Assembly: GCA_029582155.1 (NCBI GenBank)
Contig: CM055912.1
Location: 1,364,001 to 1,428,000 of the forward strand
From: Panopea generosa
Taxonomy: Eukaryota; Mollusca; Bivalvia; Adapedonta; Hiatellidae
Direction: 5' to 3'
DNA: 64,000 bases
Shown here: positions 11,080 through 22,572 of the stretch, piece after piece
How positions within the stretch are numbered: the stretch's first letter is position 1
Layout of the letters: each line of letters begins with the position of its first letter
Made by a program: the position numbers and the translations under genes
The notes under the pieces: generated by a model
Databases searched by the model: none
Seen by the model: only the letters and a program-made list of their open reading frames with translations
What the model was told of the DNA's origin: nothing

Positions 11080-12627
11080 TCAACTTGCCATCAAAGACCT
11101 AGTGTAAGTTTGAAAACTCTAAGTTGACCCTGTTGCAAATATCATGCCCAAAGCAGCCCTGAAGGTAGGTACGACGCTTTTTGGTGATTCCCATGAACAC
11201 GTCTTCACTGAAAGTGGTCGACTTCAGTCGATTAAGAAGCCTCCTTGACAGGTGAATTATGTCGGCTAGTCGTTCAGTTGATTGATTGATTAAATATTTA
11301 TGCCATTATTTTTATGCCATTGAGGGCTAACAGACGATCAGTTAACCTAACTTTCACTCTTGAATCATTGGTGAGAGACGAATGATAATGAGACACAATG
11401 TCATATATCAGTCATCACAGAGACTGTTGCTGGGCGGGGATTCGAACTCACGACCCCTGGATTGATAGTCAGACGCGTAACCGACTGAGCTAATCGGGCC
11501 CGGTTCAGTTGAAGCTTCTTTACAGTATTTGTCGTTAGCTATTGACACTCCTTTGTGTTCCTGACTGTCGCCATCTGTCGTCAATTTGTCAACAAGCATC
11601 GGTTGCTCACTCTGTAGGATATTAGACATGAGTCTGTGTGCCTCTCTTTTTTCATCACCTATAACAGCAGACTCATCAATATTGTTTTTCTTTCTTCGAG
11701 TCAGTTTGTTACCAAATGTCATGCCTATGATTTTTTTATGCTTACTGCATTGTTCAACCATAGTTGTGGTCACCTGAGTGGTTGGCTGCTGTAGTGTCCT
11801 TTTACCTGCAGACCACAGAGCATTGTTATACTGACTCAACTGCAGCAGGAATGCCATTGTGTGGCAACAGACCACATGCTTCATTAACTACATGTAAATG
11901 TTTCCTGACTGGGGCAAAACCCTTCTCAGCTACCATCTCTACTGCATCAGCGAATTAATTACTACGTCGCTGCATGCCGCTTTAAGCTGGCGGGACTGAA
12001 TGCAAACTTGTCATAAGGAAACGGATTGCTGAATTTCCAATAGGTGTGTCCATGCATGCAGCAGGAATTGACAAATTTATATTTGCAGCATTTGGTCCTC
12101 TCTTTTCTGACTGTATTTCCTCACACAGGTTTGTAACCTTTGGTAGCAAATCCACAAGATTCACACTTTAAGCACTCCCTCCAAGCAAAACCCCATTTTA
12201 CCTCATAGTTTAGGTCAAATTTCAATTTTGCATTGCATGTTGGTCTATATGTGTGGTGACTGGTGTATGCGTCATAGAACATGTCTTCGGTTTTACAAAG
12301 GACTACAAGCTGGTAAGTGTTTAACTCTGCTTGACTGTCATGATTTGATAGAGTGGCATTCCTTGCCACTTTTTCTGTCAGTGTTGGTTCAATATGTCGT
12401 GGCCGCAGTATAATAGAAGCTGGTACCTGACTTTGAATAGTCCCAAACTTCTGCATGCCACTGTCGTCTAAAGAAATTACACCTTCAAATGTCTCCTTGT
12501 CTAGTTTGATGATTCGTTGTTCAATATGATTATTGGACACTTTATCACTATGTCTTTTACCTTGCTTTTCACAAAAACCACGTTTAAAGTAGTTTTTTTC
12601 CTTGTCAGATTGGGTATACCATTTCAT
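11080..12627 (-). mobile_element. Broken Mutator-like DNA transposase, interrupted by a SINE
   Basis: Minus-strand ORFs in series read, from the N-terminal side: KWGFAWRECLKCESCGFATK (12,121-12,627 frame), then EKRGPNAANINLSIPAACMD and IRFLMTSLHSVPPA in the next frame. After that come a Lys-rich stretch (about 11,520-11,884) and, beyond the SINE, SEDVFMGITKKRRTYLQGCF and HDICNRVNLEF. The C-x2-C-x2-C knuckle followed by a G...AANIN block and a T..MTGI.K....LQ..F..DI..R..LEF block resembles the Mutator-like transposase domain found in many invertebrate genomes. This is recalled by eye and was not searched. At least one frameshift (near 12,135), one stop-containing gap (about 11,885-11,980) and the SINE insertion make it non-functional. 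Confidence 0.45.
11282..11502 (-). mobile_element. tRNA-headed SINE (family A) with 10-bp target duplication
   Basis: On the minus strand the head reads GATTAGCTCAGTCGGTTACG then GGTCGTGAGTTCGAATCCCC, which are clear A-box and B-box pol III promoter motifs of a tRNA-like head. The body ends in repeated TCAA units. The element is flanked by GTTCAGTTGA at 11,272-11,281 and 11,503-11,512, a 10-bp target-site duplication. It sits inside the transposase remnant on the same strand, so it inserted later. Confidence 0.9.
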
Positions 12628-12849
12628 TGTTGATTTATGTTGATTTTCTCCAGTAGATAAATATTTCTCAAATTTCTGATTATTTTATAATAATAATAAT
12701 AACAGAGCATGTGAATTGTCTGTGATTTCACTCACGAATCTTATTTCACAATGTTTGTTTCTATAGTTATAGTGATGTAAGCAATCTCCAAGAACTGGTA
12801 CCCAATTGTACATGACTGAGTTTGGCATATATTTTTCCAGAGAAGAGCT

Positions 12850-13630
12850 ATGCACAGAAGTTTGACATTATGCATGCATGTATATTTTTTTTAAGCCTCA
12901 TTTTGCCATTTCTCTAGGAAATGATGTGATGACATAACATAACAAGTGTTGCAGTTGATTTTGACATCAAACAGTGCCGGTTGGCTATTATTCATGTTGC
13001 TTTATCATGATATGTTAAAATTTAACTTTTAACCAAAAATCCATGGGGGTAATGTCATAGTTTTTTCCTTATTTTTTTTTTTATTATTTATTGATAAGGT
13101 TTTTATTATGCTTTCAGATAAGACAACACTTGAACATGTATTTGTGCAAGTTTCAGACCTGTAGGGCCGCAAATGACAAAGTTATTACAATTTCTAGATG
13201 ACAGGTATAGCAATATCAATATCGCTTTATTTTGCAGGAAACAGCATGCACAGAAGTTTGACATTATGCATGCATGTATATTTTTTTAGGCCTGATTTTG
13301 CCATTTCTCTCTAGGAAATGATGTGATGACATAACATAACAAGTGTTGCAGTTGATTTTGACATCAAACAGTGCCGGTTGGCTATTATTCATGTTGCTTT
13401 ATTACCGATATGTTAAAATTTAACTTTTAATCAAAAATCCATGGGGGTAATGTCATATTTTTTTCTTAATTTTTTCTTTTTATTATTATTTATAAGGTTT
13501 TTATTGTTCATTCAGATAAGACAACACTTGAACATGTATTTGTGCAAGTTTCAGACCCACAAATGACAAAGTTATCACAATTTCTAGATGACAGGTATAG
13601 CAATATTAATATCGCTTTATTTTGCAAGAA
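12850..13630. repeat. Tandem duplication of a ~390-bp unit (two copies)
   Basis: The segment from GCACAGAAGTTTGACATTAT through ATATCGCTTTATTTTGCA occurs twice head to tail (about 12,850-13,240 and 13,247-13,630) with only scattered differences. No coding potential is visible. Confidence 0.9.
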
Positions 13631-13788
13631 ACAGCATGCCTATTGACTGGTACTATTCTTTACTTAAACTTGAATTATTTCAGAATCGGTGCAGATATAT
13701 GCATGAATTACAGTTTTACTCGGTCAGGAATAAATTGTTTTACATATTCCGGTACTTTTAGTGCATTCGAAGACAAAAAAAACTCGTC

Positions 13789-14335
13789 TTCAGGACTCAC
13801 ACCACTATTATCTCCCTTGAATACCCCGGACAGATGAAGGAGGTAGTATTAAAACTATAGTTCCCTTTTTCTTCTATTTTCAGGATTTTACATTGCAGAA
13901 TACTCCGGACAGATGAAGGAGGTAGTATTAAAACTATAGTTCCCTTTTTCTTCTATTTTCAGGATTTTACATTGCAGTGATTTATTTATTCTTATGATGT
14001 GTTAAATGGTCATTATTTTAGAAATCACTGCTGAAAATTTGATGCTGATACCAGGTTTCTCGACAATTCTGTGACATTTTAGATTTGATGGGTTGAATGG
14101 TATTGGTGATGAATTGTTGGCGTATTATTTCTCTGGAAATTGACAGGTCCTTCAAAAACTTTGAATTTAAAAAAGACAAACCTGGTCAACGTACATATTT
14201 TTTTGTTTTTATTTGCAGATATTGAACCAGTCAAGAATTTGAGCCAAGACACATGCTGCAGATTTGAATTTTTCACAGTGTTGTTGACAATAATGTTACA
14301 ATGGAGCCCTATGGGAAATTTAATTGTGGTGTGAG
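13789..14335. repeat. Direct repeat, right copy, with internal 79-bp tandem duplication
   Basis: Second copy of the segment at 9285-9752. Within it the stretch starting GACAGATGAAGGAGGTAGTA is repeated at 13,829 and 13,908, a period of 79 bp. It abuts the BEL/Pao fossil that follows. Confidence 0.85.
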
Positions 14336-15090
14336 ACGAGAAGACGAAAGGCAACAATGGCATCACAGATTATGGCTCCACTTTCAGAGTTTAGAGTCAC
14401 TTTACCACTAAAACATTTAAGTCACATTGCTGTAGAATGGTGGACCACTTGTTCCCATACAGGGCAGGTGCAAACGACAAGAAAACTGTGACTGTGTTTA
14501 TTTATGTGCTTAACAAGCACAGCAGTTCATTTAGAAGTTGCATTTAGTCTGAATACAAGCTCATTTCACACACTTTCTATCGCATGGTTAATAGAAGAGG
14601 ATTACTAGTTATTATTTGACAATGGTACAAATTTTGATGGTGCAGACAGAGAACTGAAGAGCTTGTAAATCAACTATATCCAGAACAAATAGTGGAATCT
14701 ACAGCCAATAAAGGGATTGAATGAAATTTTAATCCTTCACTTGTGCTACATTTGGATGGAGTTCACTAAACAATGATAAAAGCGGCGAACTGGGCAATTT
14801 ACTTGGCAAAGTTGACATTACCGATGAAGAACTTGTGATAACTTTCACTGGTGCTGAAGCTTGTAAACTCTCGACCTTTAACTTATCAATCTGCTAATCC
14901 ATTGGACGATGGACATATTGATGGATGATTCACACCTGATTCACTGGATACAACAGGTTAGTCTGTTAAGATGACGTCGCATTCAGGAACATGTGTGCAA
15001 CGCTGTTGGCAAAGATGGCTACTGTTGGGATGAATAACTGATGTACACACTGGAACCGTGTTCGAGCTGTGAAGGTTTGCGTTGGTTAAA
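14336..15090 (+). mobile_element. BEL/Pao LTR-retrotransposon fossil (integrase part of pol)
   Basis: Fragments on the plus strand read like the integrase core and C-terminal part of a BEL/Pao pol polyprotein: a TRAVHLE-like segment, a DNGTNF-like segment, a GVHE-like segment and an R(P)LTYQSANP-like segment, in the right order. The copy is clearly broken, with several interruptions. No LTRs, gag, protease or reverse transcriptase were seen next to it. It is an old partial copy. Confidence 0.75.
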
Positions 15091-15094
15091 CAAA

Positions 15095-16325
15095 AATTTC
15101 AAGACCAATTAGTCAATTACATAATTGTGTCTGCTAGAACTAGACATTGATTTGTCAAAATCATATTATAGTGAAAATAAAGAAACGTGTAAATAGTGTT
15201 ACCATATCGCTGGGGCATAATAATCCCCATGCCAAAAAAATGTATCTATAAACACGGTATAAGATAAAAAGATACATGGAATCCATTGACTCAAGTTAAG
15301 AATTCTGAGTGTTTTACTAAAGTTCTAAATTAATGAAAGTAAAAGTAGCACTGTGTTAAAGGGCATAATAAACCCTGTGCTACTATCTCACAGAGTATCA
15401 GAATAAACTACTTTATACGTTGTGCTGTAATGCTAAAGTAATGGCTCTGACACAAACAATTGAAATCATGATGACAGAAACTGGCCGAAATGAAGACCAA
15501 GAAGTACAGAAGAAGATAAAATTGTTTATAAATTTGTTAACACTCTATGTATCAATAGTACAAGTACTTTGCTAATGTAACTAATTTGCTAATTTGCAGT
15601 AATTACTCTTCACAAAGATTTTGCATAAAACATAAAATGTATAAAAAAACTTTTTTGCACAGTACAGAGCATTTAAAATTTATAGGTACACATCAAATTT
15701 GTTTTACGTGCATATTTATGTTAAAATCAATTTTTATATTCATATGTAAATTTACATTCTCTAAAAATTGATCTTTATTACACTAATTTCTTGACTTATC
15801 TGCATAAAAAAATAGCTGAATGGTTCCAATGCAACTCGCTTCAGCAGTGAATTTTATTTATGTAGTTATAATGGAAAATCTAGTCTGTATAATAAATAAA
15901 CAATGTCGCTACGATATTTGATTTATCATACAGTGTAATACTAAACCCCGGCCGGGTTGCTGCTAGCTGCAAGGAAAAGGCAAATGTGTTTTTTGTAATC
16001 GTGAAATCTTATGATGTTTAAATGCACTTATCTCAAGCATTATGCATTGCTATTTACACATTTGATGAAAAATATTCAGGGGGTGAAATAAGATTTGTAG
16101 GTATTGAATTTGAAGTTAAACTGTAGAGAAACAGATGGCATATAAGACAACATCTGGACATATTATAAGATAGATTCATAATCTTGTTTTAAATTTTAAT
16201 TGTTTCTTATTTCAGTTATTCAGATTGAAACCACTTGCTTTAATCACAATGTCCTGAGTTAACATCTGTTTAATGTTAATCCGGCTGTTCAGTGAATGAC
16301 CCTATCCTGGAGTTAATGTGAAATT
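15095..16325. other. AT-rich stretch without a recognisable gene
   Basis: Contains two short GGG(G)CATAATAA...CCC(C) palindromes near 15,214 and 15,360. No ORF or repeat ends I can support. Confidence 0.4.
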
Positions 16326-16331
16326 GATATA

Positions 16332-16746
16332 CACTCGGGTCCCGTTATAAGGCGGTGGCCGGGACCCATTGAATGAAACCGCGATATATGCAGAACCACC
16401 TTATAAATATCCAAATATCCGTTCGAAGTACCGTAAACAAACACGTGATAAATATGACAGACAATTGTTTGTTGGCGTAAATCAATTAAAAATAATGTTG
16501 GTTATAACAATAAGAACTTGTTATCATGTCAGTCTGAATTATCAAGGTATAATTGATGCACAAATACATGGTCACAGTCTGGAAAACAGAAAAAGCTCAC
16601 TAACACTTCAAGATTTTTAATCAATTCATCAATTATTATACCGCAAGTTTTTAATGAATCTGGTTGGTAATATCAATTTTAAATTTGGGAGCCATAGAAA
16701 ACGCATTATAACAAGTTTGAGACTGTGTTATAACAGGACCTGAGTG
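16332..16746. mobile_element. pogo/Tigger-like MITE (415 bp, TA target site)
   Basis: The ends are inverted: CACTCGGGTCCCGTTATAA on the left and the complement of TTATAACAGGACCTGAGTG on the right. TA dinucleotides flank both ends (16,330-16,331 and 16,747-16,748). Ends of the type CA(C/G)T(C)G..CC.CGTTATAA with TA duplication are typical of pogo/Tigger-related elements. There is no transposase, so it is non-autonomous. Confidence 0.85.
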
Positions 16747-17915
16747 TACTGGTTCTGCTGAGTCTGCCAACATTATCATTAGCATTAAGATATCTTGTTA
16801 CATTTATAGCACTTACAGTTTTCACGTTTAATAATAATCTCCATGGTGAATTAGTACTTTTACTTTCACTTGTGACATATGGATTATTTTGAGATTTTCT
16901 TCTGGTGTTTCACAGTCAAAGAATATTTCTTGTTCATTCATTATATAAATTTTCAGGATTTTCCGTTGTTTTTATTAAATGTCTCAGGTTTCTTCGTAGT
17001 TCACGTCTGTCTTTTCGTTGTATAATCTTGGTGTATCAACTTTATTTACGACCACACCTTGTTGTCTTCCTGTTGTAATCAACGGAATCTCAGTTTTTCA
17101 ATTCTGGTAATGTCTTGGCATATCTATCATAAAACTTCTTTTAATTTTGCTGCTTTTTATTCAATTTTTGTTTGATTTTACCTGTTTGTGTCACTAGGTT
17201 TTGGTTGTTTGTGAGTTACTGGTAGATTTGATCTGTCTCTCCTGTGTAGGCTAATCCATCTTTATCAGGATCTTTTCATTGATAATGACTAATACATGGC
17301 TAAAAATAAATATAAATAAATTATATTACAACTCTCAAATATTACAAAAATGAAATTCTGCCTCAATTTTGATGAAAGTGATCGATTTTTTGATGTTATA
17401 GTTTAGGTAAGGAACAAATACATTTACATTGGCATCAGCAACTTCCAGCTTCTATAAGAATCAATTCTTGCTCTGATAGAATCTTGAAGGTGGCTGGGGA
17501 AATGATCATTGTCAGCATTTTTCTTAGGAGTCTGTGGAAGAAGGACTTTCACTTTCTGAATGCTTCTGTATTTTGTGGCCCTGGAATACTGTCTGTTACT
17601 CTCTTCATATTCAGTCGTTTTCATTTCGACATGTATCCATTTTTTGCAGTATATTGTAGTGACCATTCCTTCATCTTTATACACACTTGCCTCTGCTGTG
17701 TTCTCTTAATTAACGGCATCTTTCTTCTTTTTTTAAGCTTTTTCGTCTTCTTGATTTTTGATATTTGACCTTTATCACTGTTTCCTGTGATTGTCTACTT
17801 TTAACCTTCTTGGTGTATCTTCTAATTTCTTCTGCTTTAATTTCTCTCAGTGTCTTCAGTTTGTTTTCATTTGCTTGAGCTTTCTACATTTACCTAGCAT
17901 GTCTCTTTCTTTCTC

Positions 17916-18255
17916 AGGGGAGCCCGTGTGGTTCCGGCTAAGAATAGAATCACTGCCAATCTCTGCAGAGGGGTAGGAATCCTCTAAATGGGTGTCATGT
18001 TCATTTTATCTTTTTTTGTCATGTTCATTATTGCGGTTAAATTACCAACCCCTGTGTGATTCCAGGGAGCCATATGAGTGATGGCAAGAATAGGACCACT
18101 GTGGCTCACACATGTCGTTAGAAGCGACAATTTATTAATTTGTTGTTTTTGTACATTTAGAGTGAACCTGGAATCTTCCTTCCTGTTGGCGTCAAATAAC
18201 CTATGTGTCGTTATGCCATAAAACCCTATTCATTTATTCATTCATTCATTCATTC
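17916..18255 (+). mobile_element. SINE-like repeat (family E), ATTC tail
   Basis: Ends with GCCATAAAACCCTATTCATT and a run of ATTC units. The 3' part (GTGAACCTGGAATCTTCCTT) recurs inverted at 27,711-27,760, and the tail recurs inverted at 26,633-26,670. The 5' limit is approximate. Confidence 0.6.
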
Positions 18256-18263
18256 TTTCTCTG

Positions 18264-18495
18264 TGTCCTCCGTGGCTGAGTGGTCTAAGATCACTTACCG
18301 CTCATTGCTAAGGTCATAGGTTCGAGTACCGCTGGCTTCAAAAACTTTATGTGAGAAAGTTTCCAGTTACTTGCCAAAGGACAGTGGTCTGCCCAGTCTC
18401 TCTCAGTCTGAGGTCTTCCTCCACTACCAGGAAAATTGAATATGCCATATATAACCTGAAATGTGTTGAAAATGGCGTTAAACCCCATTAAAAAA
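18264..18495 (+). mobile_element. tRNA-headed SINE (family B)
   Basis: The head GTGGCTGAGTGGTCTAAG (A-box) and ATAGGTTCGAGTACC (B-box) resemble a Ser/Leu-type tRNA. The body runs GTCTGAGGTCTTCCTCCACT and ATATAACCTGAAATGTGTTG and ends with GTTAAACCCCATT plus an A-run. Other copies are at 30,378, 31,492 (minus), 48,435, 51,735 and 52,876. Confidence 0.85.
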
Positions 18496-18499
18496 AAAA

Positions 18500-20590
18500 T
18501 CTTTCTCTGTCTTTTAGCTTTATTTCATTGTGTTTATCATTATCTAACTTTTAGCATTTTCGCCAGTTTCTCACTTTAAGTGTATTTTTCTTTCATTTCA
18601 TTCCTGCATTTCAGCATCTTTTCTCTGTTTTTTTTCTATTTCATCTGTTAATCTTCTATTTATCTTCTGTCTCTCAACTTCATTTTGGAGGCAGTGGGAC
18701 AGTGAGTCATCTTTCATTTCACAAGCGAACACAATATTTAATCATTTATTTACTGATAAGTTTATGACACTATTTACTAAATAACTGTCTTTATTCACAG
18801 GATGCAATTAACTTGTATTGTATTAAATGCAATACCAGTACAGATTTCTGTACAAATTAAATGTTTTTTGTATATAATCAAAGTCCAGTTTTGACCTGAT
18901 ATAAGGATGCTAAAATTATGTAGTGGCCATAACCTTTTTAAGACTACAATAATAATATACACCTTATTACAATTTACAAATCATACTGGTATTATCTTTT
19001 AATTTTGCCTTGTTTCATGTACAATATGTGTATATAATATAAACTTTGAAGTAAATTTTAGCATTTCAGTATTAGATTTTATAACTTTTTTTCACCAGAG
19101 TTTGTCTGACATTTTTCAGTAATTTAAATGTTTAACTACATATAATCGGAATATTAGGTTATTTATATGTGCACAATATTATTTAAAAAGATTAGTTCAG
19201 TCGACGGTCATAAATACCATACCAGACACTTATGCAACATGCAGGTATTCCAATGACCACATTCTTGGAATTTCCATATTGTTCAAAGATGATGCAATAC
19301 AGAAATCAATGTAAACTCAAAAACAGCTTAATATTATGAAAAATAATACCTAATTTGCTAGGTTAACTTATGGCATTTTTTGGTGAACTTCTTGTAGTGT
19401 CGGTAACCACTTAATGACTAAGAAATTAAAAACAAAAACGTATTTGTTTATTTTTGTTTCACCATTGCAACATTTACCAGGACAGGTTTGTGTAATGATA
19501 ATTTCAACACATTCAGTTTACCAAAACTCAAAATAAAATACCCTGGTTACGGACATTACAGAAATGTATTTGTCCGACTTCTGTATAATAATAATTTTGC
19601 CATTTTTTATTAGATAAAACCATTTTTTTTTTATGAATGCATCACAAAATAGGCATATTAAATGCATTTCATTTGATTTAAGTATGTTATATCCATTTTT
19701 CTATGCTGATAACAAACTGGTTATGTCAAGGAATATAAAAAAAGAAGAATCAAATGAATTTACTCCATGAGTAGTATTTTCATTAATCTGACATCGATTC
19801 TTATAAATTTGCTACCATTTTTTGCGTTACTAATTTGTCTACATGTTGGAAAACATTTGGAATGTAAATCTGTACTTTAAGAACGTATAATATTAAGTTG
19901 AAGAATAAGTTTTTTCCAATGAGACAGCATAACGCTAAAAAAAGGCCATATTTTGGTGTCTAGAAATAAAACACGCTTTGTTCCTTACCTTTGATACTCT
20001 GTAATCACAAACTTTGAATGTTTATTTTGAAATCATTCATGGCTTTTGTATCTGTTAGAGAGATATAACATGAAGAAAAATCAAACAGGCCCCATACTGT
20101 GTTTTAGCTTTGTATGGTAGTTCATTAATTGTGGTATTAATGGTTCCTTTTGATTTGAATTTCTAAATTCCAAGCATATACTATAATTGCTTATATAGTC
20201 ATGAAGTTCTCCATTCATTTTTAGCCAAAATATTGTTTCTCAAGCCATTGTTTTTGCTTTTTGAATACCAAAGTGTCCTTTGTGTAGCTTTCTTAACTTA
20301 CTTTTTTTAGTGATTTTGGTATCATTATTTTCTTTTCTTTCATAGTAAGTCTATTCACATATGAAAGTGTATCTCTATAGTTCAGGCTGTAATTCATCTT
20401 TTGTTTCTGGCCAACCATTTATTATTACTTCTTTCAATGCCATCATTGTGTCATCATTTGTTGTGTGATGATTGATTTTCTTCAATCGTTGGTCTGTGAT
20501 TGGTAATTTACTAAATCACATGATGTAAGTGTAACTGAATGTCGAAGCCTCCATTTTCACAGTTATTCAAATAAGCTTGACTTAGTAAAT
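18500..20590. other. AT-rich stretch without a recognisable gene
   Basis: I see no supported exon, RNA gene or element end in this interval beyond the coiled-coil-like remnant up to about 18,720. Confidence 0.45.
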
Positions 20591-20591
20591 C

Positions 20592-21482
20592 TGATAAGAT
20601 AAGATAAGCGACTTTATTTGTAGATGGTGACACATTTAGTTTAAACTAATCTTCCATGTGGCCCTCTATTATAAACAAGCCAATATGCAAAAATGAAATA
20701 CACATATACATGAAATATTCAGTGAAAACAATGTTAAAACATTTCTCTTCTCACATGATATTCACACACACATACACACATTCACTTCAAGATAACAATA
20801 CATGTCAACATTTAGAATGGTTTATTACATTTATATAAGACAGTCGCAGTTTGTTATTATTTATATGATTATGTACACACTTGTACAGAAAACAAATTGA
20901 ATTATGCATTTTTCATCCATCTGATTAGATTGCTTTGGTATGCCATTTCAGAAGTTTTCCTTTGATATTTTCTGGTAGATTATTCCATATTATTGGACCA
21001 GAGTATATTAGACTTTGTTTAAATATTTCTTTGTTCGGTTTAAGTAGTATGAAGTTGTTTAAATTATTTGACCGTGTTACAGGTGCATTTTTATTTCTTT
21101 GTCTGAAGTTAAACATTTCATTGATGTAGGCTGGGGTTATTGACTTTACTATTTTATACATAAATATTGCTTTCCGGAGATATATCCTGTCAAAAACTGT
21201 TAGTATTTTTAACTCCTGCAAGCTTTCTATTAATGTGTTTTCAACATTGTAATCCAAGATGATTTTGCATATACAAGCTATGTTATCATTAGTGGGCGGG
21301 TCTATAATTATACTCATGAATATGTAGTATTTGGTTACCAGGTACATGTTTTTCAAGTATCTTTGAAATAATTGGTAGGACAGAAATGGGTATGTAGTTA
21401 TTTATATCATCTTAAGTTCCACTTTTATGTAAAGGTGTAACTTTACCCTCCTTCCATTTGCCTGGAAATACTGAAGTCTTAA
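20592..21482 (-). mobile_element. LINE copy with large internal deletion
   Basis: The minus-strand ORF at 20,925-21,356 reads TVFDRIYLRKAIFMYKIVKS, then TRSNNLNNFILLKPNKEIFK and SLIYSGPIIWNNLPENIKG. This is the typical C-terminal tail of CR1/L2/Jockey-type reverse-transcriptase ORFs. The 3' UTR (20,592-20,924) matches that of the LINE at 37,205. Just beyond the ORF (21,410-21,482) lies an N-terminal piece of the reverse-transcriptase region (the W..GKVTPLHK block, matching 39,295-39,360). The catalytic middle, about 1.9 kb, is therefore deleted. Confidence 0.85.
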
Positions 21483-21487
21483 TGGTG

Positions 21488-21602
21488 TAATCCCACCATT
21501 GATTTTTGTTCTTTATTCCATAGCACTATCAAAAGTAGGGGTCACGTGTCATATTAGAGATTTTTTTTGCTCAGTGTACACTGTTGACAAAGTGAAAGTA
21601 GT
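21488..21602. repeat. Dispersed repeat shared with 4249-4465
   Basis: Two blocks matching the repeat near 4.3 kb, here closer together. It abuts the 5' side of the deleted LINE. Confidence 0.7.
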
Positions 21603-22001
21603 GGCTGCACTGTTGTACTAATTTATTCATTTTAAAACTTAAGATTGTTATTTTGAATCCCCATTTTAATATTCATAGTTCAATGGTTAACCATTTGGAG
21701 ATTACTAAAAGAGTTGTCACCAATCTTGGTCAACGCGGACAGATTTCAGTTGGTTGCACTCTGTTAATTTTATACATATGGTTATTGTTGCGGCTACCGT
21801 GAACGATTTTGTTTGTACATTTGATTCGAGTGTATCTTGTATTTAACAGCACTATCCTTATGTATATGTGATCTATAACATATAGATATTCTATACCGGA
21901 ATAAATGGAAAGTTGATAACATTGAACTAGTATTGTGATTTTTCATTTATACCAGAACTTAGTTTTAACTTCATAATAATTGTAAATAGTATCAACTCTC
22001 C

Positions 22002-22095
22002 ATTGGAAGCTGGAGCACAACAATATTGTGGATAATTAACTGTTTTATTGGAAGCTGGAGCACAACAATATTGTGGATAATTAACTGTTTTATAA
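22002..22095. repeat. Tandem duplication, ~46-bp unit
   Basis: The unit starting TTGGAAGCTGGAGCACAACA and ending AACTGTTTTA occurs twice without visible differences, which suggests a recent event. Confidence 0.9.
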
Positions 22096-22215
22096 GTTTG
22101 ATGAAAAGATTTTGAATTTGTCAAAAAAACAACTGGAGGTGGAACAGATTTTATCTCAGGGGCACAACTTTATATGTTATAATGTAATAATGCAGATGCC
22201 ACAATGACAACCTTT

Positions 22216-22400
22216 CAGTGTGGAGTGTGTAGTCCAGTGGTAGAGTATCAGACCCAGGATCAGTGTTGTGGGTTTAATCCTCTTGTGAAGTTGAGCAAGA
22301 AACTTTATCTGCATGTGCTTTTACTGATTCTACCTGGGCAGCAAGACCTCGAACTTAATTTTTCCAAGATGTAAGAACTTGTTTCACAATCAAGGTAAAA
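22216..22400 (+). mobile_element. tRNA-headed SINE (family C)
   Basis: Has a head with GTCCAGTGGTAGAGTATCAG and GTGGGTTTAATCC, then TTCTACCTGGGCAGCAAGAC and AACTTGTTTCACAATCAAGG. At least eight other copies or fragments occur in the window: 26,205, 29,585, 34,180, 34,525, 35,215, 40,395, 43,640 and 57,270. Confidence 0.8.
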
Positions 22401-22501
22401 TAGATAAGTTTAAAACAAACTTACTATTTAGCATCATTTTGAAGTTAACAAAATTATATTGATTGTCTGCTTAAGTTCACAGTAATTGTTATTTCCTACA
22501 G

Positions 22502-22572
22502 GCCCATTCCAGTGTCAGTCTCTCTCCTGGTATTCACATAGTTAACTACTCCGACATGTGCATGAAATGGAG
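22502..22572 (+). CDS. Candidate exon of an unrecognised plus-strand gene
   Basis: A strong acceptor (TTGTTATTTCCTACAG) precedes an open frame reading AHSSVSLSPGIHIVNYSDMC then MKW, ending at TGGAG/GTCATA in phase 2. The one-base start of the exon at 24,912 fits this phase. No family recognised. Confidence 0.45.

Larger units (their letters stand above)
16930..18720 (-). pseudogene. Degenerate Lys/Glu-rich coding-like region
   Basis: The minus strand reads as highly basic and acidic, coiled-coil-like peptide over long stretches, for example RRLTDEIEKKQRKDAEMQE near 18,640 and KTTEYEESNRQYSRATKYRS then PKKNADNDHFPSHLQDSIRA (17,424-17,684). Many stops and frame changes break it. SINEs near 17,916-18,500 interrupt it. 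I take it as the remnant of an unrecognised element or gene. Confidence 0.3.

Noticed and set aside
11408-11505. tRNA gene or coding extension of the minus-strand ORF
   Set aside because: It is the head of an inserted SINE; the ORF only reads through it by chance.
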